The notes under the pieces were generated by a model. That model ran no database searches and was not told where the DNA came from. It saw nothing but the letters and a program-made list of their open reading frames with translations. A DNA stretch of 64,000 bases from Roseomonas sp. GC11 (GTDB lineage Bacteria; Pseudomonadota; Alphaproteobacteria; Acetobacterales; Acetobacteraceae), in the NCBI RefSeq assembly GCF_024437745.1, contig NZ_JANFNY010000001.1, positions 1 to 64,000 on the forward strand, in the 5' to 3' direction. Both the position numbers and the translations under genes were made by a program. Shown piece by piece: positions 31,580 through 41,652 of this stretch. How positions within the stretch are numbered: position 1 is the stretch's first letter; each line of letters starts with the position of its first letter.

Positions 31580-33178
31580 ATGCTGCGCCGCAATTTCCTG
31601 CAGGGCCTGGGGACCGCAAGCCTCGGTGCCTCCCTGGGTACCGTCGCCGCGCCCGCCCTGGTGCGTGCCGCCGGCGCCACCACGCTGCGCTTCATCCCGC
31701 AGCTCGACCTCGCCTATCTCGACCCCGTCTATTCCACCGCCTATGTCAGCCGGAACCACGGCTATCTCGTCTTTGACACGCTGTATGGCGTGGACACCGA
31801 TTTCAACGTGCATCCGCAGATGGTGGCGGGGCATGTGGTGGAGGAGGAAGGGCGGCTCTGGACGCTGACGCTGCGCGAGGGCCTGCTCTGGCATGACGGG
31901 GAGAAGGTGCTGGCGCGCGACTGCGTGGCCTCCATCCGCCGCTATGCCCGGCGCGACCCCTTCGGCGAGGCGCTGATGGCCGCGACCGACGAGCTCTCCG
32001 CCCCGGATGACCGCAGCATCCGCTTCCGGCTGAAGCGGCCCTTCCCGCTGCTGCCCATGGCGCTGGGCAAGCCGGGCTCGCCCATGCCGGCCATGATGCC
32101 GGCGCGGCTGGCGGAGACCGACCCGTTCAAGCAGATCCCGGAGGTCATCGGCTCCGGCCCCTTCCGCTATGTGGCGGAGGAGCGGGTTCCCGGCGCGCGC
32201 AATGTCTATGCGCGGTTCGAGCGCTACCAGCCGCGCGGGGAGGGGGTGGCGAACTGGACCTCCGGCCCGAAGCAGGTGCATTTCGACCGCGTGGTGTGGA
32301 CCACCCAGCCCGATGCCGCCACGGCGGCCAATGCCCTGCTGGCCAATGAGCAGGACTGGATGGAATACGCCTATCACGACATGCTGCCGCTGCTGAAGCG
32401 CAACCGGCAGGTGCGTGTCTCGGTGCCCGACCCGACGGGGATGGTGACGATGCTGCGCGTCAACCACCTCCAGCCGCCTTTCGACAACCCGGCGATCCGC
32501 CGCGCGCTGTTCGGCGCGGTGGACCAGCGCGCCTTCATGGAGGCGATCACCGGGGCCGACCCTGGCATGTACCGCACGCCGCTGGGCTATTTCGCCCCCG
32601 GCACGCCGATGGCCAGCAGCGAGGGGCTGGGCTTCCTGGAAGGCGAGCGGAATTACGAGAACGTGAAGCGCGACCTCGCCGCCGCCGGCTACAAGGGGGA
32701 GAAGGTTGTCCTCCTGGTGCCGGCGGACTCGGTGGGTCTGAAGGCACAGGGCGAGGTGGCGGCCGATATGCTGCGCCGTGCCGGCATGAATGTGGACTAC
32801 CTCGCCACCGACTGGGGCACGCTGCTCGCCCGCCGCAACCGCAAGGACCCGCCGGAACAGGGCGGGTGGAACGCCTTCGTCAGCTCCTGGGCCGGGACGG
32901 ACTGGCTGAACCCGGCGGTGCATCTGGCGCTGCGCGGCAATGGCACGGCCTATCCGGGCTGGTCCGTCAGCCCGCGCACGGAAGCCTTGCGGCAATCCTG
33001 GTTCGCGGCGCCCGATCTCGCGGCGCAGCAGGCCATCTGCCGGGAGATCCAGAAGATCAGCCTGGAAGAGGTGCCTTATTATCCGCTGGGAAACTACATC
33101 CAGCCGACCGCGTACCGCACGAGCCTGACGGGCATGCTCGGCGGCTTCGCCACCTTCTGGAATATCCGGCCCGCCTGA
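31580..33178 (+). CDS. ABC transporter solute-binding protein, family 5 (peptide/opine type)
   Basis: Periplasmic binding protein of 532 residues. The N-terminus has a twin-arginine-like signal (MLRRNFLQGLGTASLGASLG, cleavage after VRAA), then the SBP_bac_5 fold: LDPVYSTAYVSRNHGYLVFDTLYG, WTLTLREGLLWHDGEKV, PEVIGSGPFRYV and NPAIRRALFGAVDQRAFM. Family members bind di- and oligopeptides, opines or nickel; the ligand here cannot be told. No permease or ATPase gene is adjacent, so it is an orphan component in this window. An AGAAGGAA site precedes the ATG. Confidence 0.9.
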   Translation: MLRRNFLQGLGTASLGASLGTVAAPALVRAAGATTLRFIPQLDLAYLDPVYSTAYVSRNHGYLVFDTLYGVDTDFNVHPQMVAGHVVEEEGRLWTLTLREGLLWHDGEKVLARDCVASIRRYARRDPFGEALMAATDELSAPDDRSIRFRLKRPFPLLPMALGKPGSPMPAMMPARLAETDPFKQIPEVIGSGPFRYVAEERVPGARNVYARFERYQPRGEGVANWTSGPKQVHFDRVVWTTQPDAATAANALLANEQDWMEYAYHDMLPLLKRNRQVRVSVPDPTGMVTMLRVNHLQPPFDNPAIRRALFGAVDQRAFMEAITGADPGMYRTPLGYFAPGTPMASSEGLGFLEGERNYENVKRDLAAAGYKGEKVVLLVPADSVGLKAQGEVAADMLRRAGMNVDYLATDWGTLLARRNRKDPPEQGGWNAFVSSWAGTDWLNPAVHLALRGNGTAYPGWSVSPRTEALRQSWFAAPDLAAQQAICREIQKISLEEVPYYPLGNYIQPTAYRTSLTGMLGGFATFWNIRPA

Positions 33179-33181
33179 AGA

Positions 33182-33372
33182 GGGCAGGGGGCTCCGCCCC
33201 CTGAACCCCCGCCGGGGGGACAGGGTCCCCCCGGACCCCGCCATCAGAAAGCGCCAACGGATCGCGGGGTCCGGGGTGGCCGTGCCACCCCGGCGGAGGG
33301 GTCTGGGGAGGCGGAGCCTCCCCAGAGAACAAAAAAACCCTGTCTGGGGAGGCGGAGCCTCCCCAGGAAAGG
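33182..33372. repeat. Family A GC palindrome cluster, copy 4
   Basis: Contains GGGGGCTCCGCCCCC, GGGGGGACAGGGTCCCCCC, GGGGTGGCCGTGCCACCCC and two direct copies of TCTGGGGAGGCGGAGCCTCCCCAG separated by AGAACAAAAAAACCCTG. It fills the space between convergent solute-binding protein and lipoprotein genes. Confidence 0.75.
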
Positions 33373-33373
33373 C

Positions 33374-33613
33374 TCAGCGCCAGGCGGGGCGGCCGAGATT
33401 GACCTGGTTGGGGCTGGTGACGGCGCCGCCGAGGGCGCCGGCGGCACCGCCGATCAGGGCGCCCGCGCCGGCATTGCCGGAGAGGGAGCCGATGGCCGCG
33501 CCGGCGCCCGCGCCGAGCAGGCCGCCGGAGGCCGCACGGTCGCCCGTGGAATAGCCGCAGGCGCTGAGGCCAAGGCTGGCCAGGGCCAGGAGGGCAAGGG
33601 TGGTCTTACGCAT
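33374..33613 (-). CDS. Small glycine-zipper lipoprotein
   Basis: 79 residues with a lipoprotein signal (RKTTLALLALASLGLSACGY; lipobox LSAC, lipidated Cys at position 19) followed by a glycine-zipper segment (GGLLGAGAGAAIGSLSGNAG, then GALIGGAAGALGGAV). Such proteins sit in the outer membrane, and glycine zippers promote membrane association or oligomerisation. Specific role unknown. It ends directly at a family A repeat and is divergent from mreB. Confidence 0.8.
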   Translation of the reverse strand: MRKTTLALLALASLGLSACGYSTGDRAASGGLLGAGAGAAIGSLSGNAGAGALIGGAAGALGGAVTSPNQVNLGRPAWR

Positions 33614-33780
33614 GGGTGCGTTCCTCGGAGTTCACGCTCGGATGCGCCTGTAACGCAGCAGGCCCGCGAAGGTTGCGCCCCGGCGCGCGGATTGCCGCTT
33701 GAGCCTTGGCGCCTGGGACGGTAAGCCACGGCGCCCTTCGCCCCAGGCGCGGAAAGACGCGGGGCACCCTGGCTGATTGA

Positions 33781-34842
<1,062 letters not shown>

Positions 34843-34882
34843 GCACGCCGCCCGGGGGTGAGCCCGGGCGCCAGGAGGCTGC

Positions 34883-35746
34883 GTGATCCGTCTCAGCATC
34901 CCCTTGCGTCAGGCGCTGTCGCGCCTGACGATGCCTGTGCTGATTGCCGCCGCCTTCGGCACGATGCTGCTGGGCAAGGCGGACACCGTCCTGGTCGAGC
35001 GCAGCCGCATGGCCCTGGCCGATGCGCTGGCGCCGATCTACGGCGTGCTGTCCGAGCCGGTGGCGGCGCTGCGCGAGGCCGTGCAGGATCTGCGCTACCT
35101 CGCCGCCATGCGCGAGGAGAATGCGCGCCTGCGCGAGGAGAATGAGCGGCTGCACCGCTGGCAGGCCGCCGCCCTGGCGCTGGAGGCCGAGAACGGCCTG
35201 CTGCGCCGGCAGCTGCGCTACATGCCCGAGGCCCCGGCCAGCTTCCACACCGCCAAGGTGGTGGCCGATGCCGGCGGCACCTATGCCCGCGCCGTGCTGC
35301 TCTCCCTCCAGCCCGGCATCGCGCTCCGCAAGGGGCAGGTGGCGCTGGATGAGCGCGGCCTCGCCGGGCGGGTGACGGAGGTGGGCAACCGCTCCGCCCG
35401 CGTGCTGCTGGTGACGGACATGAACAGCCGCATCCCGGTGGTGCTGGAGGGCAGCCGCTCCCGCGCCATCCTGGCCGGCACCAATGGCGAGCGCCCGCGC
35501 CTGCAGCACTGGCCCGAGGGCACGCCGCCGCAGGATGGCGAGCGCGTGGTGACCAGCGCCGAGGCCGGGGTCTTCCCCGCCGGGCTGCCGGTGGGGGTCG
35601 TCCGCTGGTCGGAGGGCGGCGCGCCGGAGGTCGAGCTCTTCGCGCGGCTGGACAAGCTGGACCTGCTGCGGATCTTTGATTTCGGCCTCTCCGGCATCCT
35701 GCCGCCCGAGGCGGTGGCGCGGCCGGAGCCGCGCCCGCGGCGCTGA
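34883..35746 (+). CDS. mreC: Rod shape-determining protein MreC
   Basis: Bitopic periplasmic protein linking MreB to PBP2. The 287-residue product has one membrane helix (LTMPVLIAAAFGTMLLG), a coiled coil (about residues 55-110, REENARLREENERLHRW) and the beta-barrel domain (AKVVADAGGTYARAVLLSLQPG, VGNRSARVLLVTDMNSRIPV). The start is GTG, with AGGAGG 4 bases upstream, which is closer than usual. Begins 40 bases after mreB. Confidence 0.93.
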   Translation: MIRLSIPLRQALSRLTMPVLIAAAFGTMLLGKADTVLVERSRMALADALAPIYGVLSEPVAALREAVQDLRYLAAMREENARLREENERLHRWQAAALALEAENGLLRRQLRYMPEAPASFHTAKVVADAGGTYARAVLLSLQPGIALRKGQVALDERGLAGRVTEVGNRSARVLLVTDMNSRIPVVLEGSRSRAILAGTNGERPRLQHWPEGTPPQDGERVVTSAEAGVFPAGLPVGVVRWSEGGAPEVELFARLDKLDLLRIFDFGLSGILPPEAVARPEPRPRR

Positions 35747-35776
35747 GCGCCGCCACGCCGGGAAAGGGCTACCGCG

Positions 35777-36313
35777 ATGGCGAAGGGGCGGCCGCAGCCC
35801 GCCATGGGCCTGCTGCGCCGGCTGGACGCGCTGGCCCGGGCCGCCTTCCCGGCGGTCAGCACGGCGCTGCTGATGATCCTGACCTCGACGCCGGTCGGGC
35901 TGCCCTCCGCCCTGCCGGCGGTGGCGCTGGGCTGTGTCTTCTTCTGGTCGGTCTTCCGCCCCGCCGCCATGTCGCCGCCTGTCTGCTTCGGCATAGGGCT
36001 GTTGCAGGATCTGCTGGGCTTCGCCCCGCTCGGCACCGGTATCCTGAGCCTGCTGCTGGTGCATGGCCTGGTGCTGCGCTTCCGGCGCTTCCTGGCGCGG
36101 CAGTCCTTCCTGGTGGTATGGCTGGTCTTCGCCGGCTTCGCCGCCGGCACGGCGGCGCTGGGCTTCGTGCTGCAGACGGTGCTGAACCTCCGCCTGCCGC
36201 CCTTCGCCCCGGCGCTGGTGCAGTTCGCGCTCAGCGCCGGCTTCTACCCCGCGATCGCCGCGCTGCTGACGCGGCTCCACCGGGCGATGCGCCGGGCCGA
36301 GGATCTGGCCTAA
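35777..36313 (+). CDS. mreD: Rod shape-determining protein MreD
   Basis: A 178-residue polytopic membrane protein with about five hydrophobic segments (FPAVSTALLMILTSTPVGL, ALPAVALGCVFFWSVF, CFGIGLLQDLLGFAPLGTG, FLVVWLVFAGFAAGTAALGF, FALSAGFYPAIAALLTRL). The FGIGLLQDLLGFAPLGTG loop is characteristic of MreD. Position between mreC and mrdA confirms it. Confidence 0.92.
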   Translation: MAKGRPQPAMGLLRRLDALARAAFPAVSTALLMILTSTPVGLPSALPAVALGCVFFWSVFRPAAMSPPVCFGIGLLQDLLGFAPLGTGILSLLLVHGLVLRFRRFLARQSFLVVWLVFAGFAAGTAALGFVLQTVLNLRLPPFAPALVQFALSAGFYPAIAALLTRLHRAMRRAEDLA

Positions 36314-36376
36314 AAGGGGCTTCGCGGGCGGCCACCCGAGGCGGGGGCCGGCCGGCATGACAAGCGGGAGCGGAGA

Positions 36377-38419
36377 TTGAGCAAGCGCGAGGAAGAGCGC
36401 CGCCGCAGCGTGTTCACCCGCCGCGCCCTGTTGCTGGGCGCGGGGCAGCTCGGGCTGTTCGGTTTCCTGTCCTACCGGCTGCAGAAGCTGACGGTGCAGG
36501 AGGGCGAGCGCTACGCCACCATGGCGGAGGAGAACCGTGTCTCCACCCGCCTGCTCGCCCCGCCGCGCGGCCGGGTGATGGACCGCGATGGCCGCGTCAT
36601 CGCCGCCAACGACCTCAACTGGCGCGTGCTGCTGACCGCCGAGCAGACCCAGGACGTGGCGGCCACGCTGGAGACGCTCTCCCGCATCATCCCGCTCTCC
36701 GAGAGCGAGCGCGGCCGCATCGAGCGCGACATCCGCCGCCGCCGCCGCTTCGTCCCCGTCGTGGTGCGCGAATTCCTCTCCTGGGAGGAGATGGCGAAGA
36801 TCGAGGTGAACGCGCCGGACCTGCCGGGCATCAGCGTCGATGTCGGCACCACGCGCTTCTACCCCTATACCGAGCACCTGGCGCATGTGGTGGGCTATGT
36901 CGCCCCGCCGGCGGAAAGCGACATCGATGGCGACCCGCTGCTGGCCCTGCCCGGCATCCGCGTCGGCCGCTCCGGCATCGAGAAGCACCATGACCGCCTG
37001 CTGCGCGGCCGCGCCGGCACGGTGCAGATGGAGGTCAACGCCGTCGGCCGCGTCATCCGCGAGCTGGACCGGCGCGAGGGCACGCGCGGCCAGGATGTGC
37101 AGATCTCGATCGATGCCGAGCTGCAGAAGGCCGTGCGCGCGCGGATCGAGGAGGGCACCAGCGTCGTCGTCATGGACGCGCGCAATGGCGAGGTGCTGGC
37201 CATGGCCAGCCAGCCCAGCTTCGACCCCAACCTGTTCAGCTCCGGCATCTCCGCCACCCAGTGGCGGGAATGGACGCGCAACCGCTCCACCCCGCTGATC
37301 AACAAGACGACCAACGGCCTCTACGCCCCCGGCTCCACCTTCAAGATGGTGGTCGGGCTGGCGGCGCTGGAGGCCAAGGTGGTGACGCCGGGCGAGCGCA
37401 TCTTCTGCCCCGGCCATTACGACCTGGGCGACAGCCGCTTCCATTGCTGGCTGCGCAGCGGCCACGGCAATCTCGACCTGCGCGGCGGGCTGAAGAACTC
37501 CTGCGACGTCTATTTCTATGAGGTGGCCAAGCGCGTCGGCATCGACCGCATCGCCGCCATGGCGCGGCGCCTGGGCCTCGGCGTCGATCTGGAGATCGAG
37601 CTGCCGGGCACCAAGGCCGGCTTCGTGCCGACGCGCGAATGGCGCCAGGCCCAGGGCAAGCCCTGGAACCTGGGCGACACGGTGGTGCATGGCATCGGCC
37701 AGGGTTTTTATCAGCTGACCCCGCTCTCGCTGGCCACCATGACGGCGCGGCTGGCCACCGGGCGCGCCGTGCAGCCGCACCTCACCCATGCCATCAGCGG
37801 CCGCACGGTGCGCGGCGTGCGGGCGGAGGACTGGCCGAGCCTCGGCATCCCCGAGCGCGACCTGCGCCTGGTGCGCGAGGGCATGTGGGCCGTGGTGAAC
37901 GAGGAGGGCGGCACCGCCAAGATCGCCAGGCTTCCCCCCGGCTATGGCGTGCTGGCGGGCAAGACCGGCTCCACCCAGGTGCGCCGCGTGACGCGCGAGC
38001 AGCGCGAGCGCGGCTATCGGGCGGAGAACCAGCCGCGCGAATGGCGCCCGCATGCGCTCTTCGTCGCCTTCGCCCCCTATGACAACCCGCAATACGCCAT
38101 CTCCGTGGTGGTGGAGCACGGCACCAGCGGCGGCGCCGCCGCCGCGCCGCTGGCGCGGGACGTGATGGTGGATGTGATGAACCGCCTGCGCCCGCAGCCG
38201 GCCACCCCGGTGGCGCAGCCGCCCGGCACCCCCGGGGCGCCCGGCCGCACCACCGAGGCGGCGCCGGCCGGCCCGCAGTTGGCCGAGGCCCCGCCCGCGG
38301 CCCGGCCCGCCGCCCCCCGCGCCGATGCCGCCCGCGTCGAGCCTTCGCGTTCTGATCCCTCCCGTTCTGATCCCTCCCGTTCTGATTCCTCCCGGCCCGA
38401 TGCGCCGCCCCGCCGCTGA
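36377..38419 (+). CDS. mrdA: Penicillin-binding protein 2 (MrdA)
   Basis: Peptidoglycan transpeptidase of the elongasome, 680 residues. It has a cytoplasmic tail, one membrane anchor (about residues 15-33, ALLLGAGQLGLFGFLSYRLQ), the PBP dimerisation domain (RLLAPPRGRVMDRDGRVIAAND) and the transpeptidase domain with S320-x2-K323 (PGSTFKM), KNSCDVYFYE (SxN region) and KTGSTQV. The start is TTG, preceded by GGGAGCGGAG. The C-terminal 80 or so residues are a low-complexity Pro/Ala tail ending in a three-fold PSRSD repeat, longer than typical PBP2. Confidence 0.95.
   Translation: MSKREEERRRSVFTRRALLLGAGQLGLFGFLSYRLQKLTVQEGERYATMAEENRVSTRLLAPPRGRVMDRDGRVIAANDLNWRVLLTAEQTQDVAATLETLSRIIPLSESERGRIERDIRRRRRFVPVVVREFLSWEEMAKIEVNAPDLPGISVDVGTTRFYPYTEHLAHVVGYVAPPAESDIDGDPLLALPGIRVGRSGIEKHHDRLLRGRAGTVQMEVNAVGRVIRELDRREGTRGQDVQISIDAELQKAVRARIEEGTSVVVMDARNGEVLAMASQPSFDPNLFSSGISATQWREWTRNRSTPLINKTTNGLYAPGSTFKMVVGLAALEAKVVTPGERIFCPGHYDLGDSRFHCWLRSGHGNLDLRGGLKNSCDVYFYEVAKRVGIDRIAAMARRLGLGVDLEIELPGTKAGFVPTREWRQAQGKPWNLGDTVVHGIGQGFYQLTPLSLATMTARLATGRAVQPHLTHAISGRTVRGVRAEDWPSLGIPERDLRLVREGMWAVVNEEGGTAKIARLPPGYGVLAGKTGSTQVRRVTREQRERGYRAENQPREWRPHALFVAFAPYDNPQYAISVVVEHGTSGGAAAAPLARDVMVDVMNRLRPQPATPVAQPPGTPGAPGRTTEAAPAGPQLAEAPPAARPAAPRADAARVEPSRSDPSRSDPSRSDSSRPDAPPRR
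38351..38395 (+). repeat. 15-bp tandem repeat in the mrdA 3' end
   Basis: Three in-frame copies of TCTGATCCCTCCCGT (the third with two changes) encode SDPSR units in the periplasmic tail of PBP2. Copy number may vary by slippage without a frameshift. Confidence 0.8.
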
Positions 38420-38500
38420 GGCCGGCTCGCCAGGGCGGCGGCGTGGCCCGCCCCTCCTTGTCCCGCCTCTCCCTGTTCCGAACCCTGTGGTGAACCACCC

Positions 38501-39649
38501 ATGATGGTCTTCGAGCGCCGCCTGCTGACCCGCGACCGCGGGGCCGGCGTGCTGGAAAAGCTGTGGCTGATCCCCTGGACCTTCGTCCTGCTGCTCTGCG
38601 CCATCGCGGCGGCGGGCTATGTGGCGCTCTACTCCGCCGGCGGCGGGGCGCCCGAGCCCTATGCCAGCCGCCACGCCCTGCGCTTCGGCTTCTGCGTGGT
38701 GATGATGCTCTCCATCGCCATGATCGATGTGCGGGTGATCGCGCGGCTCTCCTGGGTGGGCTGGCTCTTCGGCCTCGGCCTGCTGGTGCTGGTGGCGGTG
38801 CATGGCCAGGTGGGCAAGGGCGCGCAGCGCTGGGTGGAGCTCGGCCCCATCCAGCTCCAGCCCTCCGAGCTGATGAAGATCATGCTGGTCCTGGCGCTCG
38901 CCCACTGGTTCCACCGGGCGAGCTGGGAGCGCGTGGGCAACCCGCTCTTCCTCATCCCGCCGGTGATCGCGACCCTGGTGCCGGTGGGGCTGATCCTGAA
39001 GCAGCCCAACCTCGGCACCGGCATGATCACGCTGATGATCGGCGGCGCGGTGTTCTGGGCGGCCGGGGTGCGGTGGTGGAAATTCGCCATCCTGATCGGC
39101 GCCGCCATGGGCATCGCCCCCATCGCCTATGAGCACCTGCACGACTACCAGCGCGCCCGCATCCAGACCTTCCTCGACCCGGAGAGCGACCCGCTGGGCG
39201 CCGGCTACAACATCATCCAGTCGAAGATCGCGCTGGGCTCGGGCGGGCTCTGGGGCAAGGGCTTCCTCCAGGGCACGCAGGGCCACCTGAACTTCCTGCC
39301 GGAGAAGCAGACGGACTTCATCTTCACCATGATCTCGGAGGAATTCGGCCTGGTCGGCGCGCTGACGGTGCTGGCCCTGCTGGCGCTGGTGGTGGCCTTC
39401 GCCCTGCTCGTCGCGCTGCGCTGCCGGCACCAGTTCGGGCGGCTGGTGGCGGTCGGGCTCGGGGTCAATTTTTTTCTGTATATCTTCGTCAACATCGCCA
39501 TGGTGACGGGCAGCATCCCCGTGGGCGGCGTGCCGCTGCCGCTCATCAGCCATGGTGGCTCGGCCATGCTGACCACCATGGTCGGCTTCGGCCTGCTGCT
39601 CTCCGTCTGGGTTCACAGAAATGCAGAATTTGGCGCAGCCCGTGAATGA
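38501..39649 (+). CDS. rodA: Rod shape-determining protein RodA
   Basis: SEDS-family lipid II polymerase of 382 residues that works with PBP2. About ten membrane helices are apparent. SEDS motifs: QRWVELGPIQLQPSELMKI, KQPNLGTGMITLMIG, GYNIIQSKIALGSGGLWGKGF, LPEKQTDFIFTMISEEFGLVG and VGGVPLPLISHGGSAML. Either of two consecutive ATG codons could start it. The last gene of the rod-shape operon; tRNA genes follow. Confidence 0.95.
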   Translation: MMVFERRLLTRDRGAGVLEKLWLIPWTFVLLLCAIAAAGYVALYSAGGGAPEPYASRHALRFGFCVVMMLSIAMIDVRVIARLSWVGWLFGLGLLVLVAVHGQVGKGAQRWVELGPIQLQPSELMKIMLVLALAHWFHRASWERVGNPLFLIPPVIATLVPVGLILKQPNLGTGMITLMIGGAVFWAAGVRWWKFAILIGAAMGIAPIAYEHLHDYQRARIQTFLDPESDPLGAGYNIIQSKIALGSGGLWGKGFLQGTQGHLNFLPEKQTDFIFTMISEEFGLVGALTVLALLALVVAFALLVALRCRHQFGRLVAVGLGVNFFLYIFVNIAMVTGSIPVGGVPLPLISHGGSAMLTTMVGFGLLLSVWVHRNAEFGAARE

Positions 39650-39655
39650 AAGGGG

Positions 39656-39682
39656 TTGCGCTCCGCGCTGGATCCGCTAAAA
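39656..39682 (+). promoter_or_regulatory. Predicted tRNA-Lys promoter
   Basis: TTGCGC, a 15-base spacer and CTAAAA lie 45 bases before the first tRNA, just after the rodA stop. The spacing is shorter than ideal. Both tRNA genes may be read from it, as the 48-base gap between them shows no separate promoter. Confidence 0.35.
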
Positions 39683-39726
39683 GCCGCCCCCACGGAAGAC
39701 GAGGCAAACGCCGCTTCTTCCCGGTG

Positions 39727-39802
<76 letters not shown>

Positions 39803-39850
39803 ACCCACCTTTTTGTGGGATGTTCTGAGGCAAAAGCCTCATCCCGGTCC

Positions 39851-39926
<76 letters not shown>

Positions 39927-39986
39927 CCGGACCTCTTTCCCAGTTTTTCCAAGACATGACGGCGCGGGGTTGAGGCCAGGGGCCTC

Positions 39987-40295
39987 CTACTCCGCCAGGG
40001 CCAGAGCCACGCGCGCATCCCAGCATGCGGCGCTGCGCAGCGCATCGATGCGCGCCTGCCCGAGCGAGAAATAAAGCCGCTCCGCCTCCCCATCACATTC
40101 CAGCGTATAGGGCCGGGCCCGCCCGACATGCAGGCGGATGCGGATGGGATATCCGCTCAGGCAGAGGGTGAGGTCTGACAGCTTCGGGATCCAGACCGGA
40201 AGCGATGCCGGCGCGGGATCGGGAAAGGTGCCGCCACGGGGGGGGGCATGATGCGTCACCCGCCCAGATGAGCAGGCAAAGCCCCCCCGCCGCAA
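39987..40295 (-). CDS. Hypothetical protein (up to 102 aa)
   Basis: No family recognised. The C-terminal two thirds (LSDLTLCLSGYPIRIRLHVG, YTLECDGEAERLYFSLGQAR) look like a small beta-rich domain with coding-like composition, whereas the first 35 residues are Arg/Pro-rich and may not be translated. No later ATG exists in this frame; an internal GTG could be the start. It lies 57 bases after the ferritin-like gene on the same strand. Confidence 0.4.
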   Translation of the reverse strand: MRRGGFACSSGRVTHHAPPRGGTFPDPAPASLPVWIPKLSDLTLCLSGYPIRIRLHVGRARPYTLECDGEAERLYFSLGQARIDALRSAACWDARVALALAE

Positions 40296-40352
40296 GGCGC
40301 GTTTGCGTGATGCCTGCCCGTGCCCGTTTCCGTGCTGGCCGGGGCAGGGGCC

Positions 40353-40802
40353 TCAGGCGGCTTTGGCGGTCTGGTCCATCCAGGCGTGGTGGCGACGCTC
40401 ATCCTGCAGGGCCTGCTCGAAGAGGCGCCGGGCCTCGGCTGGCACGGTGCTGTGCTGGCAGGCCCGCTCATAGGCGGTGATGGTGTCTTCCTCGTTGGAG
40501 CGCATGGCCATCAGGGTGGCGCTATCCCCCAGCAGGCTGGCGAGGGCGACCTTGCCGGTGGTGAGGAGCTTCTTGGCGTCGCCTTCCAGGGGCGCTTCGG
40601 TGCCCAGGCTGTCGGCGATGCGGGTCAGTTCCTGCACGTGCCGGTCATGGTCGCTCCTGAAGGCGGCGATCTGCTGCTTGAAGGCCGGGTTGTCGAGGCG
40701 GGCGATGGCCTGCTCATAGGCGGCGATGGCGTCATGCTCCAGCAGGAGCAGGTTGCGGACCAGCCGGGGGAAGGTGGTTTCGGTGCCAACGGTGGTGACC
40801 AT
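40353..40802 (-). CDS. Ferritin-like four-helix protein (DUF2383/PA2169-like)
   Basis: 149 residues of almost wholly helical character with evenly spaced acidic and histidine residues: LVRNLLLLEHDAIAAYEQAIARL, DHDRHVQELTRIADSLG, MRSNEEDTITAYERACQH and LQDERRHHAWMDQTAKAA. The ExxH-type and E..DERRHH pattern fits ferritin-like di-metal proteins of the DUF2383 group, often linked to stress. The start at 40802 has GAGGAAACAG upstream. Function not known. Confidence 0.75.
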   Translation of the reverse strand: MVTTVGTETTFPRLVRNLLLLEHDAIAAYEQAIARLDNPAFKQQIAAFRSDHDRHVQELTRIADSLGTEAPLEGDAKKLLTTGKVALASLLGDSATLMAMRSNEEDTITAYERACQHSTVPAEARRLFEQALQDERRHHAWMDQTAKAA

Positions 40803-40912
40803 GCTCTGTTTCCTCTCGGATGGATGGGCGCCGTGGGGGCGCGTGCCGAGACAGAACCGGGCCATGTCCCCGGCGTTCCCGAGGCTGTCCGAAGAGGGCT
40901 TGAAGACGGAAG

Positions 40913-41006
40913 GCGGGGTCCGGGGTGGCCCTGCCACCCCGGCCGGAGGGTCTGGGAGGGCAGCGCCCTCCCAGTTTTCTATCAGTTAGGGTCCGGGGGG
41001 CAGCGC
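40913..41006. repeat. Family A GC palindrome cluster, copy 5
   Basis: GGCGGGGTCCGGGGTGGCCC-TGCCACCCCGG, then TGGGAGGGCAGCGCCCTCCCA and a second shorter GGGGGGCAGCGCCCTCCC. It lies upstream of the ferritin-like gene. Confidence 0.75.
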
Positions 41007-41092
41007 CCTCCCGGTTCTTCTTTCTCTCGCAACGAGAAGAAGGCCAGGAGCCCCCCGGCCAGAAAGAGCCGGGCGGCGCCCGGGGGCCGCCC

Positions 41093-41296
41093 TCAGGCGG
41101 GGCGGCGCAAGGGTGGCAGGCGGCTTTCGATCACCGCGGCATGCACACGGCGCTGCATCTCGGGCAGGCCAGGGAAAGTCTGGCCCTCCGCCGCGCTGGC
41201 GGCGGGGTCCGTCGCATGGAAACGCCACGCTCCATCCTGGGCGATGGCAATTCCGACAAGGCGGCCGTCAATCTCGACGGGCCGGGATCTGATCAT
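41093..41296 (-). CDS. Small conserved-looking hypothetical protein (67 aa)
   Basis: MIRSRPVEIDGRLVGIAIAQ, GAWRFHATDPAASAAEGQTF and PGLPEMQRRVHAAVIES suggest a compact beta-hairpin plus helix domain: a two-strand motif with a GRLVGIA turn and WRF. Codon use is like that of its neighbours. No domain name can be given and no strong RBS is visible, so this remains tentative. Confidence 0.5.
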   Translation of the reverse strand: MIRSRPVEIDGRLVGIAIAQDGAWRFHATDPAASAAEGQTFPGLPEMQRRVHAAVIESRLPPLRRPA

Positions 41297-41652
41297 GACA
41301 CAATCCTGGGGCGGGCCGGCGGCCCTGCCACGGGGGAGGGAAAAGGAAGCAGCCAGCCGGGCGCCGCCACAGGGGCCGGCGTCCGGGGCGGCTCAAATGC
41401 CCGCCCGGCCGGGCCGATGCAACAGCGAAAGCCCCTCCGGGCCTTGCAGAACGGGAATGTGTTGCATGCCGTGGCGCGGGAAGAATTCCGGGCGCCGCTT
41501 CACTTTTGGTTGAGGGGCGTGAGGTAGGGGGAGGGTGAAGAATTTATGAAAAGAAATGTTCTTTTTTGGAAAAAAGAACCAAAAAACTTTTTCCATTTTG
41601 CCGCTCGCTGGAGAGCCAGGGCGCAATACGAAATTAAAAAATCCTGGGGGAA
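41297..41652. other. Spacer of 356 bp with no convincing gene
   Basis: The left part is GC-rich and without coding signal. The right part (41530-41652) is unusually A/T-rich and contains family C copy 3 and AAAATTAATT-like stretches. It lies after the DUF1513 gene, so it probably carries that operon's terminator. Confidence 0.4.
41558..41592. repeat. Family C A/T palindrome, copy 3
   Basis: GTTCTTTTTTG-GAAAAAAGAAC followed by CAAAAAACTTTTT. Orientation is that of copy 1 (palindrome first, then the A/T tract). Confidence 0.7.

Noticed and set aside
41393-41626. A 77-codon minus-strand frame through family C copy 3
   Set aside because: KVFWFFFPKKN is the translation of the A/T palindrome; the rest has no coding character.
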